Positions 33,746 to 42,860 of a stretch of 64,000 bases of DNA are shown piece after piece. The notes under the pieces are model-generated. The model was not told the DNA's origin and did no database searches. It was given only the letters and a program-made list of their open reading frames with translations. The position numbers and the translations under genes are program-made. The stretch comes from Pelodictyon phaeoclathratiforme BU-1 (GTDB taxonomy: Bacteria; Bacteroidota; Chlorobiia; Chlorobiales; Chlorobiaceae): contig NC_011060.1 of NCBI RefSeq assembly GCF_000020645.1, forward strand, positions 2,246,501 to 2,310,500, given 5' to 3'. How positions within the stretch are numbered: position 1 is the stretch's first letter; each line of letters opens with the position of its first letter.

Positions 33746-33928
33746 ATGGCAATGACTGTAGAGATCAAGAACAACAAGCTTTGTATTGAAATCGATCTTG
33801 AAACCCCTACCCCTTCGGCTTCTGGTAAGACCCTTGTTGTTGCAAGCACGCGCGGCAATGCAGTCACCACCGCAGAGGTGAATGGCAAGCCAATCATTAT
33901 CGGTCTGAACGCCTATATCAAGCCTTAA
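33746..33928 (+). CDS. Small protein of unknown function (60 aa)
   Basis: 60 aa with a ribosome-binding site (GGGAGAAG) 6 nt before the ATG at 33746. Sequence character is regular: alternating beta-type pattern (MTVEIKNNKLCIEIDLETPT), a serine/alanine turn (PSASGKTLVV), then VNGKPIIIGLNAYIK. No signal peptide. It looks like a genuine small conserved protein of a kind seen in many bacteria without known function. It is alone between the methyltransferase and the CDF gene, both on the other strand, with 249 bp of upstream sequence. Confidence 0.7.
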   Translation: MAMTVEIKNNKLCIEIDLETPTPSASGKTLVVASTRGNAVTTAEVNGKPIIIGLNAYIKP

Positions 33929-33930
33929 GG

Positions 33931-34851
33931 CTAAAGGAGATTCCGGCACGCCTCTCCGGGATATTCGATTTCAACGGTTGAGTGATACAGTCCGTATCGC
34001 TCAACCAGCGCTCTGATAAGCTCCTTGAGTTGCATGTAAGCTTCGGCGTCGAGAAGGGCATCGACTTCGAGGTGGGCGGTAAAGACGGTATGAACACCGT
34101 CGAGTGACCAGATGTGGGCATGATGGACAGCATGAATATGCTCCATCGCTTCGATCTCTCTGGTAATGAGAGCGATATCAAGCTCATCGGGCACGGCCTG
34201 CAGAAAGACCGGCAGCATGGCTTTGAGGTTTTTAACCACACCGGAGAGAATGTAGAGCGTGATGATGACGGCAAGAAGCGGGTCGAGCACCGGAATATTC
34301 CAGAAGTAGAGCACAACGGCAACAACAAGCACGGCAACCCATCCGAGCATATCTTCGAGCAGGTGCAGGGCAACCACTTTTGCATTCAGACCACTCTCTT
34401 TCGAAAGTCTTGCCATGGCAATGCCGTTGACGATAACACCAATAATAGCCAGAAGAATCATCCCTCCGGCATCGGGTTTTTGTGGTTCAAGAATGCGGGG
34501 TATGGCGTGGGCAAGCACAAAGAGTGAACTGGTAAGCAGCACCACTGTACTGATGAGCGCTCCAAGCAGGGAGAAGCGTTTGTAGCCGTAGGAGTAGCGC
34601 GCGCTGCTCTTTTCTCCTGATTTTTCCTCAAAATACCATGCCTGGGCAAGAGCAAGGGAGTCGCCGAGATCGTGAACGGCATCGGCGAGGATTGCAGTGC
34701 TGCCGGTTAACAGTCCACCGACAATTTCAACCAGGGTAAAGCCCACATTGAGAAAAAAGGCCACCTTGATGTTTCCTGACGCATGATGATGATGGTGATG
34801 ATGCGTCGAATCATGGGTATGCGCACACTCTCCCGATGTTGTGTTGCTCAT
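33931..34851 (-). CDS. Cation diffusion facilitator (Zn/Co/Cd efflux, CzcD/ZitB type)
   Basis: 306 aa from the ATG at 34849-34851; the alternative start at 34863 is TTG. The N-terminus carries a histidine run (seven His after SGECAHTHDST) as in many zinc CDFs. Six membrane helices follow with metal-site residues in TAILADAVHDLGDSLAL (HxxxD, helix II) and VALHLLEDMLGW (helix V). The C-terminal cytoplasmic domain includes HHAHIWSLDGVHTVFTAHLE. It exports divalent cations by proton antiport. It is followed upstream by purU on the same strand (45 bp). Confidence 0.93.
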   Translation of the reverse strand: MSNTTSGECAHTHDSTHHHHHHHASGNIKVAFFLNVGFTLVEIVGGLLTGSTAILADAVHDLGDSLALAQAWYFEEKSGEKSSARYSYGYKRFSLLGALISTVVLLTSSLFVLAHAIPRILEPQKPDAGGMILLAIIGVIVNGIAMARLSKESGLNAKVVALHLLEDMLGWVAVLVVAVVLYFWNIPVLDPLLAVIITLYILSGVVKNLKAMLPVFLQAVPDELDIALITREIEAMEHIHAVHHAHIWSLDGVHTVFTAHLEVDALLDAEAYMQLKELIRALVERYGLYHSTVEIEYPGEACRNLL

Positions 34852-34896
34852 AATGGCATTCAATTTTTCTATGACGTTGACCTCTCCCTGGCTCTT

Positions 34897-35763
34897 TCAA
34901 TCAAACACAACCGTTTTTTTGCCGTTCACAAGAATTCGGTGCTCGGAGTGCAGACGAAGGGCTTGTGCAAGCACCAGCCGTTCAAGGTCGCGCCCTTTGC
35001 GGACAAGATCGTCCAGTGTATCCTTGTGGCTCACCCGCACAATGTCCTGCTCGATAATCGGTCCCTGATCGAGTTCTTCAGTCACGTAGTGGCTTGTGGC
35101 TCCGATGATTTTAACGCCCCGTTCATAGGCCTGCCGGTAGGGACTGCTGCCGACAAAGGCTGGCAGAAAGGAGTGATGAATGTTGATAATCTGACCCGGA
35201 TAGCGGTCAACGAATTGTGATGACAGTATCTGCATATAGCGGGCAAGCACAATGGTGTCGATCGAGTGCTTTTCAAGAAGCTCTCTTTCCTGTAATTCAA
35301 TCTCCTGCTTGCTGGCACTGCTGACAGGGAAACAATGATACGGGATTCCATGGTGTTCGGCAAGCGGAGCAAGATCGGGATGGTTTGAGATAATCAGCGC
35401 AATATCGATGGCGAACTCTCCGATACTGTTCCGCCAGAGAATCTCCTGGAGACAGTGATCGTAACGGGAGACAAATATTGCAATACGGGTTTTTCTACCG
35501 GTAAAACGAATTTTCCATATGGCGTTGAACTCTTTCGCCAGAGGCATAAAGGCCTCAACAAGCTCAGAGGGGGGAATCGAAAAGTTTTCAGTACTCCATG
35601 ATACCCTGATAAAAAAAGTTTTTTCAACAGGATCCACATGCTCGTCGAGATCCAGAATATTGCCCCCCCGCTCATAGATAAAGTGTGAAATGCGGGAAAC
35701 CAGACCGGGTCGGTCAGCACAGGAGAGAAGAAGAATCGCCACCGTATCTGATTTTTTCATCAT
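34897..35763 (-). CDS. purU: Formyltetrahydrofolate deformylase
   Basis: 288 aa. An N-terminal ACT domain (LLLSCADRPGLVSRISHFIY) is followed by a formyltransferase-like hydrolase domain: ISNHPDLAPLAEHHGIPYHC, ARYMQILSSQFVDRYPGQII, INIHHSFLPAFVGSSPYRQA (the catalytic His/Asn region), GATSHYVTEELDQGPII. It releases formate from 10-formyl-THF and balances the one-carbon pool. The closest alternative, PurN, lacks the ACT domain. A 108-bp gap separates it from the divergent glycan operon. Confidence 0.95.
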   Translation of the reverse strand: MMKKSDTVAILLLSCADRPGLVSRISHFIYERGGNILDLDEHVDPVEKTFFIRVSWSTENFSIPPSELVEAFMPLAKEFNAIWKIRFTGRKTRIAIFVSRYDHCLQEILWRNSIGEFAIDIALIISNHPDLAPLAEHHGIPYHCFPVSSASKQEIELQERELLEKHSIDTIVLARYMQILSSQFVDRYPGQIINIHHSFLPAFVGSSPYRQAYERGVKIIGATSHYVTEELDQGPIIEQDIVRVSHKDTLDDLVRKGRDLERLVLAQALRLHSEHRILVNGKKTVVFD

Positions 35764-35871
35764 CTTTATTTTGAATGAAAGAAGTTTGCATTTGCAAAAA
35801 CAAGAAGTTGCAAAGAGGAAAAAATTTAATGTATTTTTTCGGCCAATCGTTGGTCAAAGATAACTCCTTGC

Positions 35872-36132
35872 GTGATGGCTGAAACTATGAAAGTTTTATT
35901 GAAAAAAGTACCGGTTTTCTGGATTGTTCTCAGCCTTACTGCACTTCTCTATCTCATCAATTTCAGTGTCAATGACATCTGGACAGAAAATGAGAGCTTT
36001 TATGCTGAATCGGTGCGGGAGATGGCTGAAAAGGGGAATTATCTTGAAATCAACAACAGTCGTTTTTACCAGCTTGCGGCTGTTGCCCTCCCTTGGCTTG
36101 ACTTACAGCCTGATCTACAAAAAATAGTTTGA
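35872..36132 (+). pseudogene. N-terminal fragment of a GT39/ArnT-like glycosyltransferase
   Basis: 86 codons. It has a membrane helix (FWIVLSLTALLYLINF) followed by NDIWTENESFYAESVREMAE and KGNYLEI, which matches the first periplasmic loop of ArnT-like transferases (the downstream gene has DEGAFSEATREM here). The protein then ends after an unrelated 30-residue tail instead of continuing for some 450 residues. A different frame of the tail reads SLGLTYSLIYKK and may be the old C-terminus, which would mean an internal deletion. Confidence 0.65.
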
Positions 36133-36758
36133 TGATGAATCGTTCCCTGCAATGGAGTATCAGCTCTGCGACGGTTGCCCTGCTCTGTTTCGTCAGTTTT
36201 ACCTCTGCGGATATTGAGACTGCGTTGTGGTTCCATGCGCTCGACAACACCGCGCTTTACACCCTCTTCAAAAAAATAACGCTCTTTGGCGATTCAACAG
36301 GCTACCTTGTCGGGGGGCTCTTGCTCTTTGTTGTTTTTCGCAACCGCAACCCGTTCAGGGCTTATGCGGGCCTTTTCCTCTTCTCTTCCGTCGCTCTTTC
36401 GGGTTTGAGTGCTGACCTTGTCAAATACCTTGCCGGTCGGGCAAGACCGAAACTCTATTTCAGTGAACAGCTCTACGGATTTGCCGCTTTCCATTGGGAA
36501 CACGCATGGACCTCCTTTCCCTCCGGCCATTCTGCAACGGCGCTGAGTGTGGCTACGGTTCTTGCAACCCTTTACCCGCGCTGGCGCTTTGCCGCCCTCT
36601 TTGGCGCTCTCCTGATCGCTTTCAGTCGTATTTTTCTTGCCCAGCACTATGTCAGTGATGTTATAGCCGGCTCTTTTTTTGGTATTGTTTCAACAGTGCT
36701 GCTCTACCATCTTTATTTCAAAACAAAGTTTGATGACTCCTTACACAACAAAATCTGA
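36129..36758 (+). CDS. PAP2-family membrane phosphatase
   Basis: 209 aa with about five membrane helices and the three phosphatase motifs: KYLAGRARP, PSGHSATA and SRIFLAQHYVSD, which hold the catalytic His pair. The family acts on undecaprenyl diphosphate, phosphatidic acid or lipid A phosphates at the periplasmic face. Its start overlaps the truncated GT by 4 nt and its end overlaps the next GT by 26 nt. The operon context (ArnT-like GT, GT2, flippase) suggests a lipid-linked sugar or lipid A modification role. Substrate not determinable. Confidence 0.92.
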   Translation: MMMNRSLQWSISSATVALLCFVSFTSADIETALWFHALDNTALYTLFKKITLFGDSTGYLVGGLLLFVVFRNRNPFRAYAGLFLFSSVALSGLSADLVKYLAGRARPKLYFSEQLYGFAAFHWEHAWTSFPSGHSATALSVATVLATLYPRWRFAALFGALLIAFSRIFLAQHYVSDVIAGSFFGIVSTVLLYHLYFKTKFDDSLHNKI

Positions 36759-38280
36759 AACCGGCTGGTTTCTGGCTGCGCTCATCATCCTGATCCTTGT
36801 CAGTTTTTTTCTGGGCCTTGGATCTGCTCCACTTTTTGACGTTGATGAGGGGGCTTTCAGCGAGGCTACGCGGGAGATGATGATCAGTAAAAATTATCTG
36901 ACCACCTGGCTAAACGGCGCTCCCCGTTTTGACAAGCCGATTTTGATTTACTGGCTGCAACTGGCCTCCGTCAGGGTGTTCGGATTGAGTGAGTTTGCGT
37001 TCCGGCTCCCCTCTGCCCTGGCTGGCAGCGCATGGGCACTATCAATTTTTCTGTTTGTGCGAAAAGAAATCGGCAACCGCCAGGCCTTTCTTGCTGCGGC
37101 GATGATGGTGCTCTCGATGCAGGTGATGGTTATTGCCAAAGCGGCCATAGCAGACGGCCTCCTTAACTGCTTTCTTGCCATAACCATGTTCGGGCTGCTC
37201 CATCATTACAAAACAGGCTCGAAGCTCGCCCTGCACCTCTCCTTTGCTGCCGCTGGTTTCGGTATGCTTACGAAAGGGCCGATTGCCCTCATTATTCCCC
37301 TTGCCGTGACATTTCTTTTTTCACTGCAGGAGAGATCCTTGAAACAATGGTTGCGCATGATCGTCAACCCGACAGGGATCATACTCTTTCTCGCCATTGC
37401 CTTGCCCTGGTATCTGCTCGAATACCTTGATCAGGGAATGGCTTTTGTTGAAGGATTTTTCTTCAAGCACAATATCAGCCGTTTCAACTCCTCTTTCGAA
37501 GGGCACTCGGGCTCACTGTTCTACTATGTTCCGGTCATCATGCTCGGACTCATGCCCTTTACCGGTCTTTTCTTTACCCTGCTTTTCAACATCAAGCCAC
37601 TGCTTTCCGACCGGATGAACCGTTTTCTTCTTATCTGGTTCGCCTTTGTCTTTCTCTTTTTCTCCCTCTCGGGCACCAAATTGCCGCACTACATGATCTA
37701 CGGTTATACACCGCTCTTTATCCTTATGGCAAGGGTTGTGCCGATGAACCGTCATCCAAAAAGCCTTGCACTCTGGCCGCTGCTTTTGCTCGCCGCTTTT
37801 GCCTCCCTCCCGCTGCTCCTGCAGGTGGCATTGCAAAAAATCGACGACAGTTATATCAGGGCAATAGTCGAGGGGGGCGTGCTGCTTACAGACCAGAACT
37901 ATCTGCTGATCATTGGGGCGGCCATGGCCGGAGTCTCTGCCATACCCTTCCTGCCCCGTTTTTCTCTTGAGGGGAAACTGGTTGCAACCGGTGTGATCTT
38001 TGCTCTTCTTATCAACCTCTATCTTATGCCCTTTGCTGGTAAACTCATGCAGGAACCCGTGAAGGAGGCTGCTCTGATGGCAAAAAAGAGGGGGTATAAA
38101 ATTGTCATGTGGAAAACCTATAACCCCTCTTTTTTAGTATATTCGGAATCTTTTGTTGAAAAACGTATGCCTGAGCCGGGAGAAATTGCTCTGACAACCG
38201 TCAAAGAGCTTCGGACGTTTGATAATCCTGCCGTACTCTATCGTAAAAACGGTATTGTGCTGGTAAAATTGAGACCATGA
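36733..38280 (+). CDS. ArnT/PMT-like GT39 glycosyltransferase
   Basis: 515 aa from the ATG at 36733, giving the normal N-terminus; a GTG/ATG further upstream would run back into PAP2. About 12 membrane helices. The first loop has APLFDVDEGAFSEATREMM (catalytic acidic residues) and PRFDKPILIYWLQL, hallmarks of ArnT-like transferases that move a sugar from polyprenyl phosphate to lipid A or another acceptor in the periplasm. Translationally coupled to the GT2 gene by a 4-nt overlap (38277-38280), which probably makes the polyprenyl-phosphate sugar donor. Confidence 0.9.
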   Translation: MTPYTTKSETGWFLAALIILILVSFFLGLGSAPLFDVDEGAFSEATREMMISKNYLTTWLNGAPRFDKPILIYWLQLASVRVFGLSEFAFRLPSALAGSAWALSIFLFVRKEIGNRQAFLAAAMMVLSMQVMVIAKAAIADGLLNCFLAITMFGLLHHYKTGSKLALHLSFAAAGFGMLTKGPIALIIPLAVTFLFSLQERSLKQWLRMIVNPTGIILFLAIALPWYLLEYLDQGMAFVEGFFFKHNISRFNSSFEGHSGSLFYYVPVIMLGLMPFTGLFFTLLFNIKPLLSDRMNRFLLIWFAFVFLFFSLSGTKLPHYMIYGYTPLFILMARVVPMNRHPKSLALWPLLLLAAFASLPLLLQVALQKIDDSYIRAIVEGGVLLTDQNYLLIIGAAMAGVSAIPFLPRFSLEGKLVATGVIFALLINLYLMPFAGKLMQEPVKEAALMAKKRGYKIVMWKTYNPSFLVYSESFVEKRMPEPGEIALTTVKELRTFDNPAVLYRKNGIVLVKLRP

Positions 38281-39224
38281 ATTCTGAGATCATGAAGTTA
38301 TCGGTGGTCATACCGGTTATGAATGAGGCTGAGAACATCAAGCCGCTCTTTGCCGCTCTTGCCCTTTCCCTGGCAAATGTCGAGCATGAGATTGTTCTGG
38401 TTGATGATGGTTCTACCGACAACACCGTCGCCGAGATCCAGGCAAACGCTCCCGCCAATGCACAACTTGTTGTCCTGAATAAAAATTACGGTCAGACAAC
38501 CGCAATGGCCGCCGGTATCGATCATGCACGCGGGGAACTGATAGCCACCATCGACGGTGATCTGCAGAACGATCCTTCGGATATTCCCATGATGATGCAG
38601 TACCTCTATGACCACGATCTTGATGTGGTTGCTGGCCGACGCGCCGGACGGCAGGATGGTATGATTCTGAGGAAAATACCGAGCAAGATCGCCAATGCGC
38701 TCATCAGAAACCTGACCAATGTGCACATCCACGACTATGGCTGTACACTGAAGGTGTTTAAAAAGGATGTTGCTAAAAATCTCGGTCTTTATGGTGAGCT
38801 GCACCGCTTTATACCGGTTCTGGTACAACTCTATGGTGCAAATATGGAAGAGGTTGATGTCCGCCATCATCCCAGGATATTTGGAAAATCGAAATACGGC
38901 ATCGGGCGCACCTTCAAAGTGCTGAGCGACCTGCTCTTCATGCTTTTCTTCCAGAAATACAGCCAGAAACCGATGCATCTTTTCGGCACCCTTGGCTTTC
39001 TCTCCCTTTTTATTGGAATAGCGCTGAATCTTTACCTGCTGGCCCTGAAAATTATTGGTGAGGAGATTGGTGGTCGTCCGCTGCTCTCGCTTGGCATCAT
39101 CATGACCTTTATCGGCATTCAGCTCATTACGACCGGCTTCATTGCTGAATTCATCATGCGCACCTATTACGAATCACAGAACAAGAAACCCTATATCATC
39201 AAAAAGATCGTTGGCAAACAGTAA
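38277..39224 (+). CDS. GT2 polyprenyl-phosphate glycosyltransferase (DPM1/GtrB type)
   Basis: 315 aa. The N-terminal GT-A domain has LSVVIPVMNEAENIKPLF, VLVDDGSTDNT, TIDGDLQNDP (the DxD site) and GRRAGRQDGMILRKIPS. Two C-terminal membrane helices follow (LFGTLGFLSLFIGIALNLYL and SLGIIMTFIGIQLITTGF). This is the ArnC/GtrB/dolichyl-phosphate mannose synthase layout. It would transfer a nucleotide sugar to undecaprenyl phosphate on the cytoplasmic side and so feed the ArnT-like enzyme. A shorter start (ATG at 38292) is possible. Confidence 0.93.
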   Translation: MNSEIMKLSVVIPVMNEAENIKPLFAALALSLANVEHEIVLVDDGSTDNTVAEIQANAPANAQLVVLNKNYGQTTAMAAGIDHARGELIATIDGDLQNDPSDIPMMMQYLYDHDLDVVAGRRAGRQDGMILRKIPSKIANALIRNLTNVHIHDYGCTLKVFKKDVAKNLGLYGELHRFIPVLVQLYGANMEEVDVRHHPRIFGKSKYGIGRTFKVLSDLLFMLFFQKYSQKPMHLFGTLGFLSLFIGIALNLYLLALKIIGEEIGGRPLLSLGIIMTFIGIQLITTGFIAEFIMRTYYESQNKKPYIIKKIVGKQ

Positions 39225-40104
39225 AATCAACCCGAAAAAACTGCTGAAAACGCTTCTGCAGATCCTTGTCACCAGCGCGGCTCTTTATCTGGTACTGAGA
39301 AAGACCGATGTTGCCAAACTTGGGAGCATCATCCGAAATGCCAACCCCTGGTATCTTCTGCTCTCTCTCCTTTTTTTCAATATCTCAAAAGTTATCAATG
39401 CGGTGCGCCTGAACCGCTTTTTCAAGGCTATCGGCATTGAGCTTTCCGCGATGTACAGTCTTAAACTCTACTATCTCGGAATGTTCTATAACCTTTTTCT
39501 TCCGGGAGGTGTTGGCGGTGATGGCTACAAAATCTATGTGCTTCAGAAAAACCACGGCCTGAAAATGATCAATGTTTTTCATGCTGTTTTCTGGGATAGG
39601 GTATCGGGAATCATCGCGCTGATCTTTCTCTCACTCATCCTGCTGCAATCAAGCACGTTTGCCACGCACCTGCCCCAGTTTGTGCCCTATGCATGGGTAG
39701 TGCTCATTACCATCTACCCACTGACTCTCCTGCTGAACAAGCTCTTCTATAAGCAGTTTGTCGAGGTTTTTACCATCACCTCAATCGAATCGCTGCTGAT
39801 TCAGATAGCCCAGGTTATCTCGGTCTTTTTTATCCTGAAAGCTCTTTCACAGAATGCACACATGATCGACTATCTGGCGATATTCCTGATATCAACGATT
39901 GCGACCATTATTCCAATAACGATCGGAGGAGCTGGAGCCCGGGAGATAACCTTCTTTTATCTGCTTGGATTTATACAGGTTGAAACTCACGCGGGTGTCG
40001 CGCTGTCGCTCATCTTCTTCGCTGTTTCTGCCCTTTCCTCACTTGCCGGAATTCTGACAAAAATCAGCCACGAAACAAGCGTTCCGGAAACACAGAAGAG
40101 CTGA
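39211..40104 (+). CDS. Flippase-like integral membrane protein (UPF0104/AglD2 family)
   Basis: About 297 aa if the TTG at 39211 is the start, overlapping the GT2 gene by 14 nt; the nearest ATG (39142) would add 23 residues that overlap GT2 in another frame. Seven or eight membrane helices. The family signature FLPGGVGGDGYKIYVL lies in the middle and TIIPITIGGAGAREITFFYL near the end, as in lysyl-phosphatidylglycerol synthase membrane domains and UPF0104 proteins. Likely moves or handles a lipid-linked product of this operon. Confidence 0.85.
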   Translation: MANSKINPKKLLKTLLQILVTSAALYLVLRKTDVAKLGSIIRNANPWYLLLSLLFFNISKVINAVRLNRFFKAIGIELSAMYSLKLYYLGMFYNLFLPGGVGGDGYKIYVLQKNHGLKMINVFHAVFWDRVSGIIALIFLSLILLQSSTFATHLPQFVPYAWVVLITIYPLTLLLNKLFYKQFVEVFTITSIESLLIQIAQVISVFFILKALSQNAHMIDYLAIFLISTIATIIPITIGGAGAREITFFYLLGFIQVETHAGVALSLIFFAVSALSSLAGILTKISHETSVPETQKS

Positions 40105-40124
40105 GCCTAAAAAAACAGCTCTTC
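40095..40124 (+). terminator. Hairpin at the end of the glycan operon
   Basis: GAAGAGCTG (40095-40103) and CAGCTCTTC (40116-40124) form a perfect 9-bp stem around a 12-nt A-rich loop, overlapping the flippase stop codon. There is no T-run after it, so its strength as a terminator is uncertain. Confidence 0.5.
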
Positions 40125-40237
40125 GGCTTCATTATGACGAAACCGCCCTTCTACCACATTAAATCTTTTTTCGTACATTTCCCTTCAGTCCGTACAAATA
40201 TTTATCCTTCTCTGGTTAAAAAAAATCAAACCTCCTT

Positions 40238-40876
40238 ATGAAGAAACATCTTGCCTTGTTGGGAGCAATTCTTGCTGCAGGCACTCTTGCAGCGCCCTCC
40301 TATGCCGCATCATCACCTTATGTCAGCGGCAATATCGGAGTCTCATCGTTCAATGATACCGCATTCAAAAGCCCTTCGACCAACGCTACCCTGGCTGAAA
40401 TGACCTTCAAATCCGGTATCGACCTGCGGTGTGCTGCCGGACTCGATTTTGAGGATTACAGGATCGAGGCTGAACTCAGCTATCAGAAGGGCGACGTGAA
40501 CAGAGGCACAGAACATGGAGGTACTGCCGATATGCAAGGCTTTAAATCAGTAACCTCCCTTATGGCAAATGGCTACTATGATTTCAATCCAGAAGGCATT
40601 AACCCATATCTCACTGGGGGCCTTGGCTGCAGCAGGGTAAATTTCGATAACGTAAAAGTCAAAGGCGCTCCCTATCCCGGACTTACCGAGCACCATACCG
40701 TACTTGGTTATCAGCTCGGTGCAGGCATTGGTATTCCAATAACGAGGGAAGTCACCGTTGATGCACAGTACCGTTATTCCGGACATAGCCGCATCAGCAT
40801 GGAAAATCCTGATTTTCATTACGATTTCAAATCATCAGGCAGCAGTTTTCTGCTTGGTCTGAGGGTTGGACTGTAA
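40238..40876 (+). CDS. Outer-membrane beta-barrel protein (OmpX/opacity-like)
   Basis: 212 aa. Signal peptide MKKHLALLGAILAAGTLAAP...YAA, with cleavage expected near residue 23. The mature part is a series of amphipathic strands (SPYVSGNIGVSSF, LRCAAGLDFEDYRIEAELSY, TSLMANGYYDF, YLTGGLGCSRV, VLGYQLGAGIGIPI, TVDAQYRYSG) ending with a terminal aromatic-type strand SFLLGLRVGL. This is the eight-stranded small porin/opacity family. Function unknown. Monocistronic, with its own 133-bp upstream region and a good terminator. Confidence 0.88.
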   Translation: MKKHLALLGAILAAGTLAAPSYAASSPYVSGNIGVSSFNDTAFKSPSTNATLAEMTFKSGIDLRCAAGLDFEDYRIEAELSYQKGDVNRGTEHGGTADMQGFKSVTSLMANGYYDFNPEGINPYLTGGLGCSRVNFDNVKVKGAPYPGLTEHHTVLGYQLGAGIGIPITREVTVDAQYRYSGHSRISMENPDFHYDFKSSGSSFLLGLRVGL

Positions 40877-40897
40877 CATTAGCACCTGTTTGTTGCC

Positions 40898-40938
40898 AAA
40901 AAGCCGTCTCACCAACAATAGCGTGAAACGGCTTTTTT
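40898..40938 (+). terminator. Intrinsic terminator of the outer-membrane protein gene (possibly bidirectional with recJ)
   Basis: AAAAAGCCGT (40898-40907) pairs with ACGGCTTTTT (40928-40937). CAC/GTG adds to the stem inside a 2-nt internal loop. T-run on the plus strand, A-run on the other side. It lies 8 bp from the convergent recJ stop, so it may serve both genes. Confidence 0.85.
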
Positions 40939-40945
40939 GGTTGGG

Positions 40946-42667
40946 TTAACTGCCAACATGCCGTTTGGTAAGCTCAAGATCCTTGAGTTTGATCTGCCAT
41001 TGTTCACGGTTATTCCACATCCTTTTTTCTACCGAATAGACCATTGTAAATACCGGACGGGAGTGTTCCTTGAGTTCGGTGTAGATGTCAAGACGGTCAA
41101 AACCGATCACGTCGAAGGTGCGTCCATTTTTATCCCTGACGGTAAACTTGACATGCCTCTCCTTGAGAAGTCTTGGCTGACCATACGGAACAATTCCTTC
41201 TGAGAGAAAGAGCGGCTCACGATTACCATGACCGTAAGGTGCGAACTGTTCGAGCACATTGATAAACCGCGAAGTGATATCCTCAAGGGCAATTTTTGAA
41301 TCAACCACCAGCTCCTTCTGGCGTTGACCTATGGAAAGAAGAGTGGAACAGACCTCGTTGAACTTTTTGCGGAATCCTGCAAAGTTCTCCGGGCGAAGGG
41401 TAATACCTGCTGCCTGATGATGCCCCCCAAACTGTTCGAGGTAGTCACCACACTCCTGCAGTGCCTCATAGATATTGAGCCCCTCAACGCTTCGTACCGA
41501 GCCCTTGATAAGACCGTTCATGCCACCAAGAATGACCGTCGGCAGATAATGTTTTTCAATCATTTTTGAAGCGACAATACCAAGGACTCCGATATGCCAT
41601 GATTCATCATAGAGCACAATTGAGGAGCAATAGGAGGCAAAATGGCTGTCGAGCATCTTTTCTGCCTTCCCCATGATATCAGCATCAATTTCGCGGCGCA
41701 GCGAGTTTATACGGTCAAGTTCATCGACATGGCGCTGTGCATCAACCGACGTATCAGAAAGAAGCCATTCAACCGCCAAATGTGCAGAGTGCATTCTGCC
41801 TGCAGCATTGATACGTGGAGCAATACCAAATGCAATATGAAACATGCCCAGTTCTGCCGGAGCAATTTTCATGAGTGAAAACATCGCCATTAAATTGGTT
41901 CTGGGCTTTGTGCGCATTCTCTGCAATCCCTCTCGAACCAGCGTCCGGTTTTCCTGTTCAAGAGAGACCATATCGGCGGCCGTAGCAATGGCAACAAAAT
42001 CAAGATATTTCTGCCAGCTCTCCGGTTCGGCGTGCACATGCTCGGCGATGGCCTGAATGAACTTGAATGCCACACCGCACCCGCATAACTCCCTGAAGGG
42101 ATAGGTGCAGCCCGGAACCTTCGGGTTCAAAATAGCATAGGCCAGAGGAAGCACGTCCGGCTCGTGATGATCGCAGATAATGACATCAATACCATGAGCT
42201 GCACAGCGCAGTACCGCTTCATTCTCGTTTATACCGCAATCGACCGTGACAAGAAGCGTGACTTCCTGCTCAACAGCCGTATCGATGCCTTCCGCCGATA
42301 AACCATAGCCCTCCGTAAAACGGTCATTGATATAATAGGAAACCAGAGCCCCCTGCTCTTTCAGAAAGAGCAAAAGCAGCGCTGTCCCGGTTGTGCCATC
42401 AACATCATAATCACCATAAAGCATTATTTTTTCATGATCCCTGATGGCCTGCACAACGCGGTCAACCGCCTTGCGCATATGGAGCAAAAGATAGGGGGAT
42501 GGAAGAGAGAGAATTGAGGAGCGAAAATAATCCCTTGCTTCGTCAAAGGTCTGAATACCGCGATTGAATAATGCTCTTGCAACGGGCAGACTCACATTGA
42601 TTGCCTCCGAAAGAACAAGAACAGCCTGTTCATCAGGAGAGAGCAAATTCCAGCGGAATCGTTTCAT
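40946..42667 (-). CDS. recJ: Single-stranded-DNA exonuclease RecJ
   Basis: 573 aa from the ATG at 42665-42667 (MKRFRWNL); a TTG at 42700 would add 11 residues. DHH-family motifs are LYGDYDVDGTTGTALLLLFL (motif I), VTVDCGINE (motif II), ICDHHEPD (motif III) and GIAPRINAAGRM, followed by a DHHA1 domain (QFGGHHQAAGITL) and an OB-fold. RecJ degrades single strands 5' to 3' in recombination and mismatch repair. Convergent with the outer-membrane gene and divergent from fbp. Confidence 0.95.
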   Translation of the reverse strand: MKRFRWNLLSPDEQAVLVLSEAINVSLPVARALFNRGIQTFDEARDYFRSSILSLPSPYLLLHMRKAVDRVVQAIRDHEKIMLYGDYDVDGTTGTALLLLFLKEQGALVSYYINDRFTEGYGLSAEGIDTAVEQEVTLLVTVDCGINENEAVLRCAAHGIDVIICDHHEPDVLPLAYAILNPKVPGCTYPFRELCGCGVAFKFIQAIAEHVHAEPESWQKYLDFVAIATAADMVSLEQENRTLVREGLQRMRTKPRTNLMAMFSLMKIAPAELGMFHIAFGIAPRINAAGRMHSAHLAVEWLLSDTSVDAQRHVDELDRINSLRREIDADIMGKAEKMLDSHFASYCSSIVLYDESWHIGVLGIVASKMIEKHYLPTVILGGMNGLIKGSVRSVEGLNIYEALQECGDYLEQFGGHHQAAGITLRPENFAGFRKKFNEVCSTLLSIGQRQKELVVDSKIALEDITSRFINVLEQFAPYGHGNREPLFLSEGIVPYGQPRLLKERHVKFTVRDKNGRTFDVIGFDRLDIYTELKEHSRPVFTMVYSVEKRMWNNREQWQIKLKDLELTKRHVGS

Positions 42668-42860
42668 GGGAGATGAAAAAGTGCTAATGGAAATCACCAA
42701 TTTAGAGAAGAGTTCACCATTTCCTGATAAAAAATGTTCAGACCACGATCTCCTGCTCTCTGCGCTTGAAAGAGGGTGTGAATATTTTTACATTAAACTT
42801 CAAAGTGAACGCTTAGTCCATCAGTCAATACATGAACACTAACAATCAGGAACACAGAAC

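Noticed and set aside
34786..34806. The histidine run of the CDF protein as an artificial His tag
   Set aside because: Histidine-rich N-termini are natural in zinc CDF transporters and the flanking residues are not vector-like.
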